Notes under the pieces: model-generated
Told to the model about the DNA's origin: nothing
Databases searched by the model: none
The model's input: the letters and a program-made list of their open reading frames with translations, nothing else
Assembly: GCA_965279255.1 (NCBI GenBank)
Contig: OZ257146.1
Span: forward strand, 3,596,001 to 3,660,000
DNA from: CAMFLJ01 sp965279255
GTDB taxonomy: Bacteria > Actinomycetota > Acidimicrobiia > Acidimicrobiales > Acidimicrobilacustridaceae
DNA length: 64,000 nt
Direction of reading: 5' to 3'
Translations under genes and position numbers: made by a program
In this document: positions 33,339 to 41,672 of the stretch, one piece after another
How the letters are laid out: each line of letters opens with the position of its first letter
Numbering within the stretch: position 1 is the stretch's first letter

Positions 33339-34352
33339 TCAGGGGCGCCAGGCCTCGCCCGTGAGCTCCCAGACGTCGGGCTGCGCGGCCGGACCGGCGA
33401 CGGCGACCCGGGCGGTGAGGGTGCTGTGGACCGCGTCGCCCACCAGCCCCTGCACGGCGACGGTGCGCCACCGCACGCCGACGTCGTCGACGGCCTCGTC
33501 GACCGCGCGGGCCTCCATGCGGAGGTGGTCACCGGGGCAGAGCGGTCGGCGCATCCGCAGCGAGGCGCGGCCCGGTCGGGCATCGGGGCCCGCCGCCCTG
33601 GTGGCCACGCCGGTGAGCAGCCCGACCTGGCTGGCGGTGTCGACGAAGAGGTCGGGCACACCCGCCGCCTGCGCGGCATCGCGGTCGATGTGGGCGGCGA
33701 CCCACACCCGGTTGGCCGAGGTGCCCATCACGATCGACAGCGCCGTGACGTCGAGCTCCTCCACCAACCCCTCCCCTGCCATTCCCGGCTCCACCCCGTG
33801 GCTCAGTACGTCACCACTGGCGTGACGTTCTGAGCCAGAGGGTGGAGAGATCGGGGTGGCGGCGGGGTCGTAGCCGAGCATGGCGAAACGCTCGACGGCC
33901 ACCAGCTCGCCGGAGCCGACGAGGGTGCACGTGTTCTCGACGATCCACCGGCGGCCGGGGCCCAGCCGGGTCTGCTCCGGCTGGCCGACCGACGCGATGC
34001 GCTCGACGGCCTCGAGCCGGTCACCGTCGCGCAGCAGCCGGTGCATCTCGAGCTCGTAGCCGGCGGCGATGCCGAGCGGGTACCCCAGCTCGGCCTTGAG
34101 CTGCTCGTGGAGGCTCGACCCCCGATGGGTGGGCGGGCCGTGGCGGTCGGGGCGCCACTCCATCGGCCGCAGGAACGCGGTCGACATCGCCGGCGGCGCG
34201 ACCCAGTCGACGGTGCGGTCGGGCCAGTGCCGGGGCGACGGCTCGCGATGCGCCTCCGACCAACGCAGGACGTCGCCCGAGCTGACCGCGACCTCTCCCT
34301 CGTGCCCGACCCGCTCGGCGAGGAGCCGTTCGAGCGACGGGGAGGAGGCCAT
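33339..34352 (-). CDS. Double hot-dog (MaoC/FAS1-like) dehydratase with a palindromic repeat inside its frame
   Basis: 337 residues. The N-terminal half (WVAPPAMSTAFLRPMEW, GYPLGIAAGYELEMHRLLRDGDRL, GRRWIVENTCTLV) is a FAS1-like dehydratase hot-dog. The C-terminal half (GTSANRVWVAAHIDRDAAQAAGVPDLFVDT, then RRPLCPGDHLRMEARAV) is a MaoC-like hot-dog with the H/D hydration region weak. Between them, about residues 170-190 (SPPSGSERHASGDVLSHGVEP) are encoded by a hairpin repeat whose close copy is intergenic at 5182-5228. A ribosome-like AGGGGAGGGG before GTG near 33765 means the second half could also be translated separately. It probably hydrates an enoyl-CoA. Confidence 0.7.
   Translation of the reverse strand: MASSPSLERLLAERVGHEGEVAVSSGDVLRWSEAHREPSPRHWPDRTVDWVAPPAMSTAFLRPMEWRPDRHGPPTHRGSSLHEQLKAELGYPLGIAAGYELEMHRLLRDGDRLEAVERIASVGQPEQTRLGPGRRWIVENTCTLVGSGELVAVERFAMLGYDPAATPISPPSGSERHASGDVLSHGVEPGMAGEGLVEELDVTALSIVMGTSANRVWVAAHIDRDAAQAAGVPDLFVDTASQVGLLTGVATRAAGPDARPGRASLRMRRPLCPGDHLRMEARAVDEAVDDVGVRWRTVAVQGLVGDAVHSTLTARVAVAGPAAQPDVWELTGEAWRP
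33791..33845. repeat. Palindromic repeat inserted in a coding frame
   Basis: GGCTCAGTACGTCAC (33800-33814) pairs with 33822-33836 around a 7-nt loop, with one mismatch. Outer CCACCC (33791-33796) pairs with GGGTGG (33840-33845). The inner sequence matches the intergenic hairpin at 5182-5228. It keeps the MaoC-like frame open. Confidence 0.75.
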
Positions 34353-34365
34353 GGTCAGCCGGATC

Positions 34366-35085
34366 TCAGCGGGCGAGGGTGCCGGCCGTGACGGCGCCGT
34401 CGACGTAGATGACCTGGCCGCTCACGTAGCGGGAGTCGTCGCCGCAGAGGAACGACACCACGTCGGCGATGTCGGACGGGCTGCCGAGGCGGCCCATGGG
34501 CACGCCCTTGGCCCGGCGATCGGCGGCGTCGCCCTCGTAGTTGGCGGCGGTGCCGTCGCTCACGATGAGGCCGGGGCCGATGGCGTTGGCCCGGATGTTG
34601 TTAGGGCCGAGCTCGAGGGCCATGGTCTTGGTGAGCGACTCGACCGACGACTTGGTCGCCGGGTAGAGCCCCAGCCCGGGCGAGCTCGTCCAGGCCGCCC
34701 CCGACGACATGTTGACGATGCTGCCGCCGCCCCCGGCCTTCATCTTCGGCACGAAGGCCTGGGTGCACCAGATGATGCCGAGGACGTTGACGTCGAAGAC
34801 CGAGCGGGCCTGCTCCGGCGTCATGTCGAGGATGGAGTGGAACTTCCAGATGCCTGCGTTGTTCACCAGCGCCGAGCACTCCGGCACCTGGTCGGCGACG
34901 GCCAGCACGGCGTCGCGGTCGGTGACGTCGCACTCGAAGGCGGTGCCGCCCACGAGCTCGGCCGTCTCCCGGGCCGCGTCGCCCGACAGGTCGAGGCACA
35001 CGACGTGGAAGCCGTCGGCGGTGAGCCGGAGCGCGTCGGCGCGCCCCAGCCCCTGACCGGCGCCCGTGACCACCGCGGTGGGCAT
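34366..35085 (-). CDS. Short-chain dehydrogenase/reductase (FabG-like)
   Basis: 239 residues, classical SDR: cofactor loop TGAGQGLG, acidic residue in CLDLSG (NAD preference), DVTD, NNAG, catalytic Ser in VNMSSGAAW, YPATK (Tyr/Lys) and IGPGLI. Its ATG overlaps the upstream amidohydrolase stop and its stop lies 13 nt before the MaoC-like gene, so it belongs to that four-gene operon. It presumably oxidises a hydroxyacyl or secondary alcohol intermediate. Mycofactocin dependence is not indicated by the sequence. Confidence 0.88.
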   Translation of the reverse strand: MPTAVVTGAGQGLGRADALRLTADGFHVVCLDLSGDAARETAELVGGTAFECDVTDRDAVLAVADQVPECSALVNNAGIWKFHSILDMTPEQARSVFDVNVLGIIWCTQAFVPKMKAGGGGSIVNMSSGAAWTSSPGLGLYPATKSSVESLTKTMALELGPNNIRANAIGPGLIVSDGTAANYEGDAADRRAKGVPMGRLGSPSDIADVVSFLCGDDSRYVSGQVIYVDGAVTAGTLAR

Positions 35086-35948
35086 CAGTCGACGTCCATC
35101 TTGAAGACGCGCTTGGCGTTCTCACGGAGGAACAGCGGCCACACCTCGTCCTTCAGGGGGACGTTGCGCATCTCGGTGAAGATCCGCTCGAGGGTGAGCC
35201 CGGCCGGGTAGTAGCCGGCGTACATGACCTTGTCGCGGCCGCGGCTGTTGGCGTACTTGATGATCGCCTCGGGGTAGTACTTCGGGGCGAACGCCGACGG
35301 CATGTAGTAGAGCCCCGGCCACTTGAGCATGAGCTTGACCGCCAGCTCCTCCCACGGCTCGGCGCCGTGGCGCATCACGATGCGCAGCTCGGGGAAGTCG
35401 TAGCAGACCTGGTCGAAGTGCATGACGTTCTGGCACTCGGCCGGCACCCGCGGGCCGGGGATGCCGGCGTTGGAGATGATCGGGATGTCGAGGTCGATGC
35501 AGGTCTGGTAGATCGGGTAGTAGCGGCGGTCGCTGACGGGGACCTGGGGGATGCACCCGGCGGGGAAGGTGGTGACGGCCGACAGGCCGTGCTCCTCGTG
35601 GGTGGCCCGGATCTTGCGCACCGCGCCGGTGATGTCGTTGGGGTCGACCTCGATGCTGAAGAAGACGCGCTTCGGGTGGCGCTTCTTGGCCTCGATGGAG
35701 TTCTCGTTCACCCCGAACAGGCCGGCGGCCACGCCCCACTTGTCCATCTCGCCGAAGGTGGTCTCGATGGGGTCGGCGTCGCCGGCCTCGTCGGGGGTGT
35801 CCTTGAACATGTAGCCCGCGGGCATGACCGACGCGTCCTCACCCGTGTCCTTGATGCCGGCGCGGAGGTAGTCGTAGGTCGCCTTCTTGTCCTTGAAGGG
35901 GAAGCCGATCATCAGGTCGATGGCGCCAACGCCGTCGGGGTAGCCCAT
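35085..35948 (-). CDS. Amidohydrolase-2 family hydrolase, short form
   Basis: 287 residues. Family features are FSIEVDPNDITGAVRKI, the ISNAGIPGPRVPAECQNVMHFDQVCYDFPELRIVMRHGAEPW strand-loop region and the C-terminal KVMYAGYYPAGLTLERIFTEM and LFLRENAKRVFKM. The N-terminal HxH metal motif is missing: the protein begins GAIDLMIGFPFKDKKATYDYL, so metal chemistry may differ. First gene of the minus-strand operon that continues with the SDR. Confidence 0.75.
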   Translation of the reverse strand: MGYPDGVGAIDLMIGFPFKDKKATYDYLRAGIKDTGEDASVMPAGYMFKDTPDEAGDADPIETTFGEMDKWGVAAGLFGVNENSIEAKKRHPKRVFFSIEVDPNDITGAVRKIRATHEEHGLSAVTTFPAGCIPQVPVSDRRYYPIYQTCIDLDIPIISNAGIPGPRVPAECQNVMHFDQVCYDFPELRIVMRHGAEPWEELAVKLMLKWPGLYYMPSAFAPKYYPEAIIKYANSRGRDKVMYAGYYPAGLTLERIFTEMRNVPLKDEVWPLFLRENAKRVFKMDVD

Positions 35949-36094
35949 GGGGGAGTCCTTGCTCTCGTCGTGCGCCGACGGGCCCTCGCCCCCGGCGGGC
36001 GAATGGTACGACCGGCCGGGCCATGCGACCGAAACCCCGTTCCAGGGGAGCCATGGCCGGCGGGGGTGACGGTGACTCGCGAAGCGGAGTTCGT

Positions 36095-36757
36095 ATGATG
36101 GCGGCCGTGATCGAGACGGCGGAGCGCATCATCGACGCCATCGGCCTGATCGGCGTGGCGGTGCTGATCGCCCTCGAGAGCATCTTCCCGCCGATCCCGT
36201 CGGAGATCGTGCTGCTGCTGGCCGGCTTCAACGTCGACACCGGCCGGTTCCCTCTCGTGCCCACCGTGCTGATGGCCACCGTCGGGTCGGTCGTCGGGGC
36301 CTGGGCCCTCTACGGCGTCGGCGCGTGGATCCGCGACGACCGCATGGAGCGCTTCCTCGCCCGCGTCGGGCGCTGGATCGGCTTCACCCCCGACGACGTC
36401 GCCACCGGGTTCCGGTGGTTCGAGCGCCACGGGGCCAAGGTCGTGTTCTTCGGTCGCCTGGTGCCCGTCGTGCGCTCGGTCGTGAGCATCCCGGCCGGCG
36501 CCGAGCGCATGCCGTTCTGGCGCTTCACCGCCCTCACCGCCCTCGGCAGCCTGCTGTGGAACGCCCTGTGGATCGGCGTGGGCAGCCTCCTCGGCGACCG
36601 CTGGCACCAGGCCGACGAGTGGCACGGCGTGGTGAACAACGTGGTGATGGCGGCGATGGTGCTCGGCTTCGGGTGGCTGGTGCTCAAGGCCCGTCGCCGC
36701 AACCGCGCCGCCGACCGGGTGCTCGCCGACCCGCTGCTGGCCGACGAGGAGGCCTGA
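36095..36757 (+). CDS. DedA-family membrane protein
   Basis: 220 residues from ATG 36095 (an adjacent ATG and an upstream frame to 36023 are alternatives). DedA hallmarks are the re-entrant ESIFPPIPSEIVLLLAG, GSVVGAWALYGVGAWI and the FFGRLVPVVRSVVSIPAG segment with the conserved Arg residues. These are undecaprenyl-phosphate or phospholipid translocases that also support membrane potential. Divergent from the catabolic operon. Confidence 0.88.
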   Translation: MMAAVIETAERIIDAIGLIGVAVLIALESIFPPIPSEIVLLLAGFNVDTGRFPLVPTVLMATVGSVVGAWALYGVGAWIRDDRMERFLARVGRWIGFTPDDVATGFRWFERHGAKVVFFGRLVPVVRSVVSIPAGAERMPFWRFTALTALGSLLWNALWIGVGSLLGDRWHQADEWHGVVNNVVMAAMVLGFGWLVLKARRRNRAADRVLADPLLADEEA

Positions 36758-36799
36758 GCCGGCCGACGACAAGCTGGCCGAGGAGGAGGCCTGAACCGG
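36736..36799. repeat. 27-bp imperfect direct repeat spanning the dedA stop codon
   Basis: GCTGGCCGACGAGGAGGCCT and following bases at 36736-36762 recur at 36773-36799 with two changes. The duplicated block includes the last codons and the stop of dedA, so a second in-frame-looking LAEEEA-stop lies just outside the gene. Confidence 0.7.
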
Positions 36800-36818
36800 C
36801 GGCCGGGCCGCGGGCCCG

Positions 36819-38025
36819 TCAGGCGGGGACGGTGTCGTCGAGCCAGTCGAAGACCCGCTCGTTGCGGATCCCCTGGCCCATGGGCTCGCAGTGGAAGTTG
36901 GCCCCCTCGGCGCGGGTGAAGGGCACCAGCACCTTCGGGGCCGACAGCCCGTCGAAGAGCTCCTGGGGCTGTCCCGGCCAGAACTGCTCGTCCTCGGGAT
37001 CGGTGACCAGCATCGGCGTGGTGATGGCGGCGAGGTCGTCGGCCGTGAGGTGCATCTCCTCGGACCGCCGGAGCACGTCGAACGTGCTGTCGAGGCCGTA
37101 GGGCCGGAACCGCAGGGCGACGGTGGCGGCGACGCCCTTCGAGAACCGCTCGCCCATCTTCATGTTGCGGTCGAGCTTCTCCTTCTCGCCGGCGGCGAGG
37201 AGCTTCGTCATCGAGTGCGGGAAGTTGTCGAGCAGCGTCGTCGACACGTCGACCACGCCGGGGTCGACCACCGCGGCGGCGAAGCGGTGCTCCCGCGAGA
37301 GCGCCCTCGGCACCCAGTAGCCGGCCTGGCTCACGCCGAGCACGGCCACCCGGTCGGCGTCGACCTCGGGGCGATCGACCAGCCAGTCGACGACCGGGGT
37401 CAGCACGGCCTCCCAGTCGGGGCGGAAGTAGAGCTGCTGGCGGATGAACGCCGCCGCCCTGGCCCGGGCCGTCGAAGAGCAGCACGTTCCATCCCCGCTC
37501 CAGCGCCTCGAGCCCGCCCTGCATCCACATGTCGACCATCGAGCCGTCGCTGCCGTTGTTCATCACGAGGGTCCGGCGTCGACCGTCGCCGCTGCGGATC
37601 AGGTAGCCGGGGAGGGTCGTGCCCTCGTACGGGATCTCGACCGCCTCCGACGGCCAGGCGCCGGCGTCGAGGAAGGCGTCCCACGCCGAGCGGTACCGCT
37701 CCCAGAGCTCGTCGAAGCGGGCCACACCCTTCTCCGGGCCCATCTCCATGTAGGCGGCGTAGCTGGCGGTCTCGTGGTACTTGGCCGCGCGGAGGTGGGC
37801 CGCGGCCGCGCTACGACGGTGGCCGGCGGCGAGCCGGGTGGCCGCCTCGGCCTCCAACCGCTCGGCCGTCGCGGTCCAGGCCGCCACCCACTGGGCGCCG
37901 TTGCCGTCCTTCACCCCGTCGATGGTCGCCAGGACCTCGCCGACGTCGGCGCACCGGTAGTAGGTCGCACCGAGGGCGATGCGCGTGAGGAAGTCGAACG
38001 AGTCGTCCTTGAAGAAGGCCTTCAT
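36819..38025 (-). pseudogene. Alpha/beta hydrolase (FrsA/dipeptidyl-peptidase-like) with a single-base frameshift
   Basis: The N-terminal part starts at ATG 38025 (MKAFFKDDSFDFL) and reads to GWNVLLFDGPGQGGG near 37455. The C-terminal part then continues one base out of frame (LTPVVDWLVDRPEVDADRVAVLGVSQAGYWVPRAL to 36819). One extra G in the CGCCGCCGCC run (about 37450-37458) accounts for the shift. With that base removed, the sequence gives about 401 residues with oxyanion region MNNGSDGS, nucleophile GVSQAG, TDPEDEQFW (acid) and a His in GANFHCEP. Either a true inactivating mutation or a sequencing error in a GC-rich run. The intact family members are esterase- or peptidase-like hydrolases. 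Confidence 0.75.
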
Positions 38026-38128
38026 GTCGGTGCGTGCACCCCCGCGATCGATGGGCCGGCCCGCGCCGGCCCCTGCTCTTCCTATCGGACCCGCGGCCGC
38101 CGAGGTGGAGCCCGAACGCGCAGACCGC

Positions 38129-39289
38129 TCAGGGAGCGAAGAGGGTGAGGGGCCCGTCGGTCCACCCCTCCTCGCCATCGCCATCACCCTCGCCCGGCGT
38201 GGGTGCATGTGGGTCGGCGCCGACGCCGACACCGGCGGACTGCGGATCGAGCGGGTGGTAGCCGGGCACCTCGTGGTGGGGGGTGTCGAGGTAGACCTTC
38301 GCCTCCGGCGGCCCGCCGAAGCGGCCGTGGCTCCACCGCAGCTCGACGTGGCCCTCGACCGTGCGATCCTCACCCGTGTCGAGCACCCGGTAGTGGCCCC
38401 GCCAGGCGACCCGAGGCTGCCCGCCCGGTTGGGGCAGGACCTCGAAGCTGCGGAGCGAGAACCGCTGGCGCCAGTCCCACGGGGTGTCGATGCGAAGGCG
38501 CATGGGGCCGGTCGGGCTGGTGCCGAGCACGAAGTAGGGAGCCGAGCCGATGCGCAGCAGCCGCCACAGCACGGCCTCGCGGTTGCGGGCGTCGAGCCGG
38601 GCCGACCACCGTTCGGCGGTGGCCATCGAGACGGCCAGGCACAGCCGTCGGTACGGCTCGACCGCGGCCGCCGGCCAGTCGCCGCGGAGGGCCGAGGCCA
38701 GGCGGCGGCGCTGCTCCTTGTCGAGGTCGGTGGCGTCGGCGGCCCACTCGTCTTCGCCGAGTGACGCCCGGCAGGCGGCGTAGAGCTCGCGGTGCTCGGC
38801 CGGCGCGACCGCCCGGTACCAGTCGCCCCGCTCCTCCAACGCCCCCCGGGACAGCAGCCCCTCGACCAGGCGCTGCGGGCTCGAGTTGTGCAGCACCATC
38901 GAGAGGTACTTGCAGCTCACCAGGTAGACGTGGTCGACCCGGAGGTCGGCGGGCACGACCTCGTCGCCGGGCGCCCGGCGGGGTCCGGTCCACTCGACGA
39001 TGCGGGGCGGGCGGCCGTTGAGCGCGTCGGGCGCGGCCAGGAAGGCCCGGCCGTTGGCGAACCCGTGCTCGAAGTCGGCCCGGTGCTCGCCGGCGGCCCA
39101 CAGCTCGTCGAGCCGGGCCCAGTCGTCGGGGGTGAGGTTGGCCAGCTGCGCCGGTCGGGCGGCGAGGGTGGCGCCGAGGTCGAGCCCGACGACGCCCTCG
39201 GGGTCGTCGGCACCGTCGGGGTGCTCAGAGGCCCCGACCATGCCCAGGCCCGTGGCCAGCTCGGTGACGAAGGTGCGGTCGGCCGACAC
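38129..39289 (-). CDS. Candidate restriction nuclease partner of the methyltransferase
   Basis: 386 residues, starting 7 nt after the methyltransferase stop on the same strand. I do not recognise a named family. The segment PPRIVEW (E99), then LRVDHVYLVSCKYLSMVLHN (D119, S125, K127) has the hydrophobic-strand, acid, x-K spacing seen in PD-(D/E)xK-type nucleases, with Ser in place of the second acid. The C-terminal half is beta-rich (MRLRIDTPWDWRQRFSLRSFEVLP, WRGHYRVLDTGEDRTVEGHVELRW). Position directly behind a methylase and RHH regulator suggests a type II restriction enzyme; the catalytic assignment is inference. Confidence 0.5.
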   Translation of the reverse strand: MSADRTFVTELATGLGMVGASEHPDGADDPEGVVGLDLGATLAARPAQLANLTPDDWARLDELWAAGEHRADFEHGFANGRAFLAAPDALNGRPPRIVEWTGPRRAPGDEVVPADLRVDHVYLVSCKYLSMVLHNSSPQRLVEGLLSRGALEERGDWYRAVAPAEHRELYAACRASLGEDEWAADATDLDKEQRRRLASALRGDWPAAAVEPYRRLCLAVSMATAERWSARLDARNREAVLWRLLRIGSAPYFVLGTSPTGPMRLRIDTPWDWRQRFSLRSFEVLPQPGGQPRVAWRGHYRVLDTGEDRTVEGHVELRWSHGRFGGPPEAKVYLDTPHHEVPGYHPLDPQSAGVGVGADPHAPTPGEGDGDGEEGWTDGPLTLFAP

Positions 39290-39296
39290 CGGTGCG

Positions 39297-40793
39297 TCAG
39301 TCGGGGAGCTGCGCCAGCGCGGCGCGGCCCTCGGCGGCGAAGCGGGTGAGCTCGACCTTGCCGTCGGCGTCGAACATCTCGATCACCGCGGCGATCGGGC
39401 GACGGCGCTCGCGGGCCCCGTGCCAACCGGTGACCGCCGCCAGCGCCTTGGCCCCGGCGCTGCCCCTGGTGGGCGCGTCGGTGGTGAGCAGCACGACGGG
39501 CATGTCGAAGGTGGGGTCGACGTGGAGCACGGAGGCCTTGCCCAGCGCCTTCCAGAGGGTGTCGGTGCGCTTGAGCCCGGCCCGGTTGGAGCTGAACGCG
39601 CCGGAGATGTCGAAGGCCCAGTCGTCGCCGTTGCGGTCGGCGGCGATCACGTTGATCTCGACCCCGCCGGGCATGGCGACGTCGAGGCCCTTGACCTCGA
39701 AGCCGCAGTCCTTCAGCAGGGCCTCGGCGATCTCGCGGGCCTGCTTGCCCTGCTCGACGGCGCGGGCCTGGAAGTTGCCGGGCTCGGGCTCGGGCTCGTC
39801 CTTCTGACGGGCCGCGGGCAGGCTCACCTTGAACAGCGGCAGCTGGTCGGCCCGCTGCGACTCGGCGATGCGCTGCTCGGCCCGGGCGACGTAGTCGGGG
39901 TCGAGGTCGTAGCCGACGTAGTGGCGATCGGTGCGCAGCGCGGCCACCGCGGTGCTGCCCGAGCCCATGAACGGGTCGAGGACGAGGTCGCCCTTGTACG
40001 TGTAGAGGTGGATGAGCCGCTCGGGGAGCTCGACGGGGAACGGCGCCGGGTGCCCGACCCGGGTGGCGCTCTCGGGGGCCATCTCCCAGAGGTCGGTGGT
40101 GGCCTCGAGGAACTCGTCCTTCGAGATGGTGGCCTCGTGCGGGAGCTGGGGGTCGTGCTTCTCGCGCTGCGACGGCTTGAGGGCCCGGTCGAAGCGGCCC
40201 TTGCTGGCGATGACCACCCGCTCGGTGACGTCGCGCAGCACGGGGTTCGAGGGGCGCTGGAACGTGCCCCACGCGCACGACCCGCCGGCGGCACGGCCCT
40301 TCCACCACACGACCTCGCCCCGGAGCAGCAGGCCGAGGTCCTGGAGGATCTGGGTGACGTCGCCGGCCAGTGAGCGGTAGGGGCGCCGGCCGAGGTTGGC
40401 CACGTTGACGGCGATGCGGCCGCCCGGCTCGAGCACCCGCTCGCACTCGGCGAAGACCCGCTCGAGCATGGCGAGGTACTCGAAGTAGTCGGCGGGCACC
40501 CCGTTCTCGCCGAGGCTCTCCTCGTAGGCCTTGCCCGCGAAGTAGGGCGGCGAGGTGACGACGAGGGCCACCGAGTTGGGCTTGAGGTTCTGGAGCTCGC
40601 TGATGTCGCCGCAGTGGATGGCGTCGACGACGGAGGGGTCGTTGAGCTCGACGGTGTCGTCGGACGACAGCTCGGGGGCGACGAAGCGGTCGTAGAAGCC
40701 CGAGGCGTCGTGGCTCTCACGCCGCGACGACCCGAAGTTGGCGGTGGCGGTGGGGCCCTTGCGGCGGCTCGGCCGAGCGGTGGCGTCGGTCAT
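39297..40793 (-). CDS. Beta-class site-specific DNA methyltransferase with a C-terminal extension
   Basis: 498 residues. Catalytic motif IV TSPPYF (SPPY at 81-84) precedes the AdoMet motif I LDPFMGSGST (DPF from 273), the beta-class order used for N4-cytosine or N6-adenine methylation. VGYDLDPDYVARA follows. Residues about 345-498 form an extra domain (ARAVEQGKQAREIAEALLKDCGFEVKG, VEINVIAADRNGDDWAFDIS) whose strand pattern resembles restriction-enzyme-fold domains without an obvious ExK. The ATG overlaps the RHH stop (ATGA), and the candidate nuclease follows 7 nt later. Confidence 0.85.
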   Translation of the reverse strand: MTDATARPSRRKGPTATANFGSSRRESHDASGFYDRFVAPELSSDDTVELNDPSVVDAIHCGDISELQNLKPNSVALVVTSPPYFAGKAYEESLGENGVPADYFEYLAMLERVFAECERVLEPGGRIAVNVANLGRRPYRSLAGDVTQILQDLGLLLRGEVVWWKGRAAGGSCAWGTFQRPSNPVLRDVTERVVIASKGRFDRALKPSQREKHDPQLPHEATISKDEFLEATTDLWEMAPESATRVGHPAPFPVELPERLIHLYTYKGDLVLDPFMGSGSTAVAALRTDRHYVGYDLDPDYVARAEQRIAESQRADQLPLFKVSLPAARQKDEPEPEPGNFQARAVEQGKQAREIAEALLKDCGFEVKGLDVAMPGGVEINVIAADRNGDDWAFDISGAFSSNRAGLKRTDTLWKALGKASVLHVDPTFDMPVVLLTTDAPTRGSAGAKALAAVTGWHGARERRRPIAAVIEMFDADGKVELTRFAAEGRAALAQLPD

Positions 40794-40972
40794 GGCGCGA
40801 CCTCGTCGACGGGCGGGAGGTGGTCGAGGTAGGCCTCGACCGCCTTGGTGACGAGCAGGTTGACGGAGACGTCGCGCTCGAGGGCGCAGTCGCGCAGACG
40901 GTCGTGCAGGGAGGCGGGGAGCCTCACCGCGGTCGTCACGCGCGGCTCGTCGGAGATCCGGGGTCGGGCCAC
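40790..40972 (-). CDS. Small ribbon-helix-helix protein
   Basis: 60 residues from GTG 40972. The RHH pattern is plain: the strand RVTTAVRLPASLHDRLRDCALERDVSVNLLVTKAVEAYLDHL. Such proteins act as DNA-binding repressors or antitoxins. Its stop overlaps the methyltransferase ATG, so it is most likely the controller of the restriction-modification operon. It is divergent from mftA 145 nt away. Confidence 0.75.
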   Translation of the reverse strand: MARPRISDEPRVTTAVRLPASLHDRLRDCALERDVSVNLLVTKAVEAYLDHLPPVDEVAP

Positions 40973-41014
40973 TCGGTCACGGTACCGAGGGGGTGTGACA
41001 GCGTGGCGGATGGT

Positions 41015-41076
41015 GCGCGCGCTAACGCGCGCCATCGCGCGCCCGGCCCCCGTTCTGGTGCGGCGGGCGGGGGCCG
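41015..41076. promoter_or_regulatory. Two palindromes in the RHH-mftA intergenic region
   Basis: GCGCGCG (41015-41021) and CGCGCGC (41026-41032) flank CTAA. CGGCCCCCG (41044-41052) and CGGGGGCCG (41068-41076) form a second perfect pair with a 15-nt spacing. They lie between divergent genes, so they may be operators for the RHH protein or for mftA. The rest of 40973-41117 shows nothing else I can name. Confidence 0.4.
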
Positions 41077-41117
41077 GTAGCATCGGAAGCGGTACACGCC
41101 TTTCCTGGAGGGGAACC

Positions 41118-41237
41118 ATGGAGCAGACGCTCGAGCACACCGAGGCCGACGAGATCGTGGCCGACGCCGACGACAGCGCCGAAGAGGAGCTCCTCGTCGA
41201 GGAGATCTCCATCGACGGCATGTGCGGCGTCTACTGA
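41118..41237 (+). CDS. mftA: MftA, mycofactocin precursor peptide
   Basis: 39 residues with a GGAGGGG ribosome site. The acidic leader (MEQTLEHTEADEIVADADDS, then EEELLVEEIS) ends in IDGMCGVY, the invariant MftA C-terminus. The last Val-Tyr dipeptide is the part decarboxylated and cross-linked by MftC with MftB, then released and converted by MftD to the redox cofactor premycofactocin. mftB follows 48 nt downstream. Confidence 0.96.
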   Translation: MEQTLEHTEADEIVADADDSAEEELLVEEISIDGMCGVY

Positions 41238-41285
41238 GCCTGCGCTGAGCCGGCCCGGCCCACGGGGCCCGGGCCCTCACCCCGC

Positions 41286-41672
41286 ATGACCGTCGCCGCC
41301 CAGACCGTGACCACCGCGACCCCCGACGACACGTCGGCCCCGCCGGCCTTCGACACGTCGGTCCCGCCGGCCTTCGCCGCCGACCGCCCCTGGCGGCTCC
41401 ACGAGCGCGTCGCCCTGCGCCCCGAGCCGTTCGGCGCCCTCGCCTACCACTACGGCAACCGGCGTCTCACGTTCCTGCGCTCCCCCGACCTGGTGACCCT
41501 GGTCGAACAGCTCGCCGAGCAGCCCTCGGCCCGGGCCGCGTTCGACGCCGCGGGCATCGAGCCCCGCCGGTGGCCGTCGTTCGAGAAGGCCCTCACCTCA
41601 CTCGCCGCCGGGGCGTTCATCGTCCCGGCCGACAGCAGCACCGACACCGACGACCCGGAGGACAGCCGATGA
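41286..41672 (+). CDS. mftB: MftB, precursor-binding chaperone (RRE/PqqD-like)
   Basis: 128 residues. The C-terminal about 90 residues (WRLHERVALRPEPFGALAYHYGNRRLTFLRSPDLVTLVEQLA) match the MftB RiPP-recognition fold that delivers MftA to MftC. The N-terminal tail has a 24-bp tandem duplication (41328-41351 and 41352-41375) encoding TSAPPAFD/TSVPPAFA. Its stop overlaps the mftC start (ATGA). Confidence 0.93.
   Translation: MTVAAQTVTTATPDDTSAPPAFDTSVPPAFAADRPWRLHERVALRPEPFGALAYHYGNRRLTFLRSPDLVTLVEQLAEQPSARAAFDAAGIEPRRWPSFEKALTSLAAGAFIVPADSSTDTDDPEDSR

Noticed and set aside
34366..35085. SDR as a mycofactocin-dependent dehydrogenase
   Set aside because: It lacks the extra loop typical of that group; its place in the hydrolase operon fits a classical SDR.
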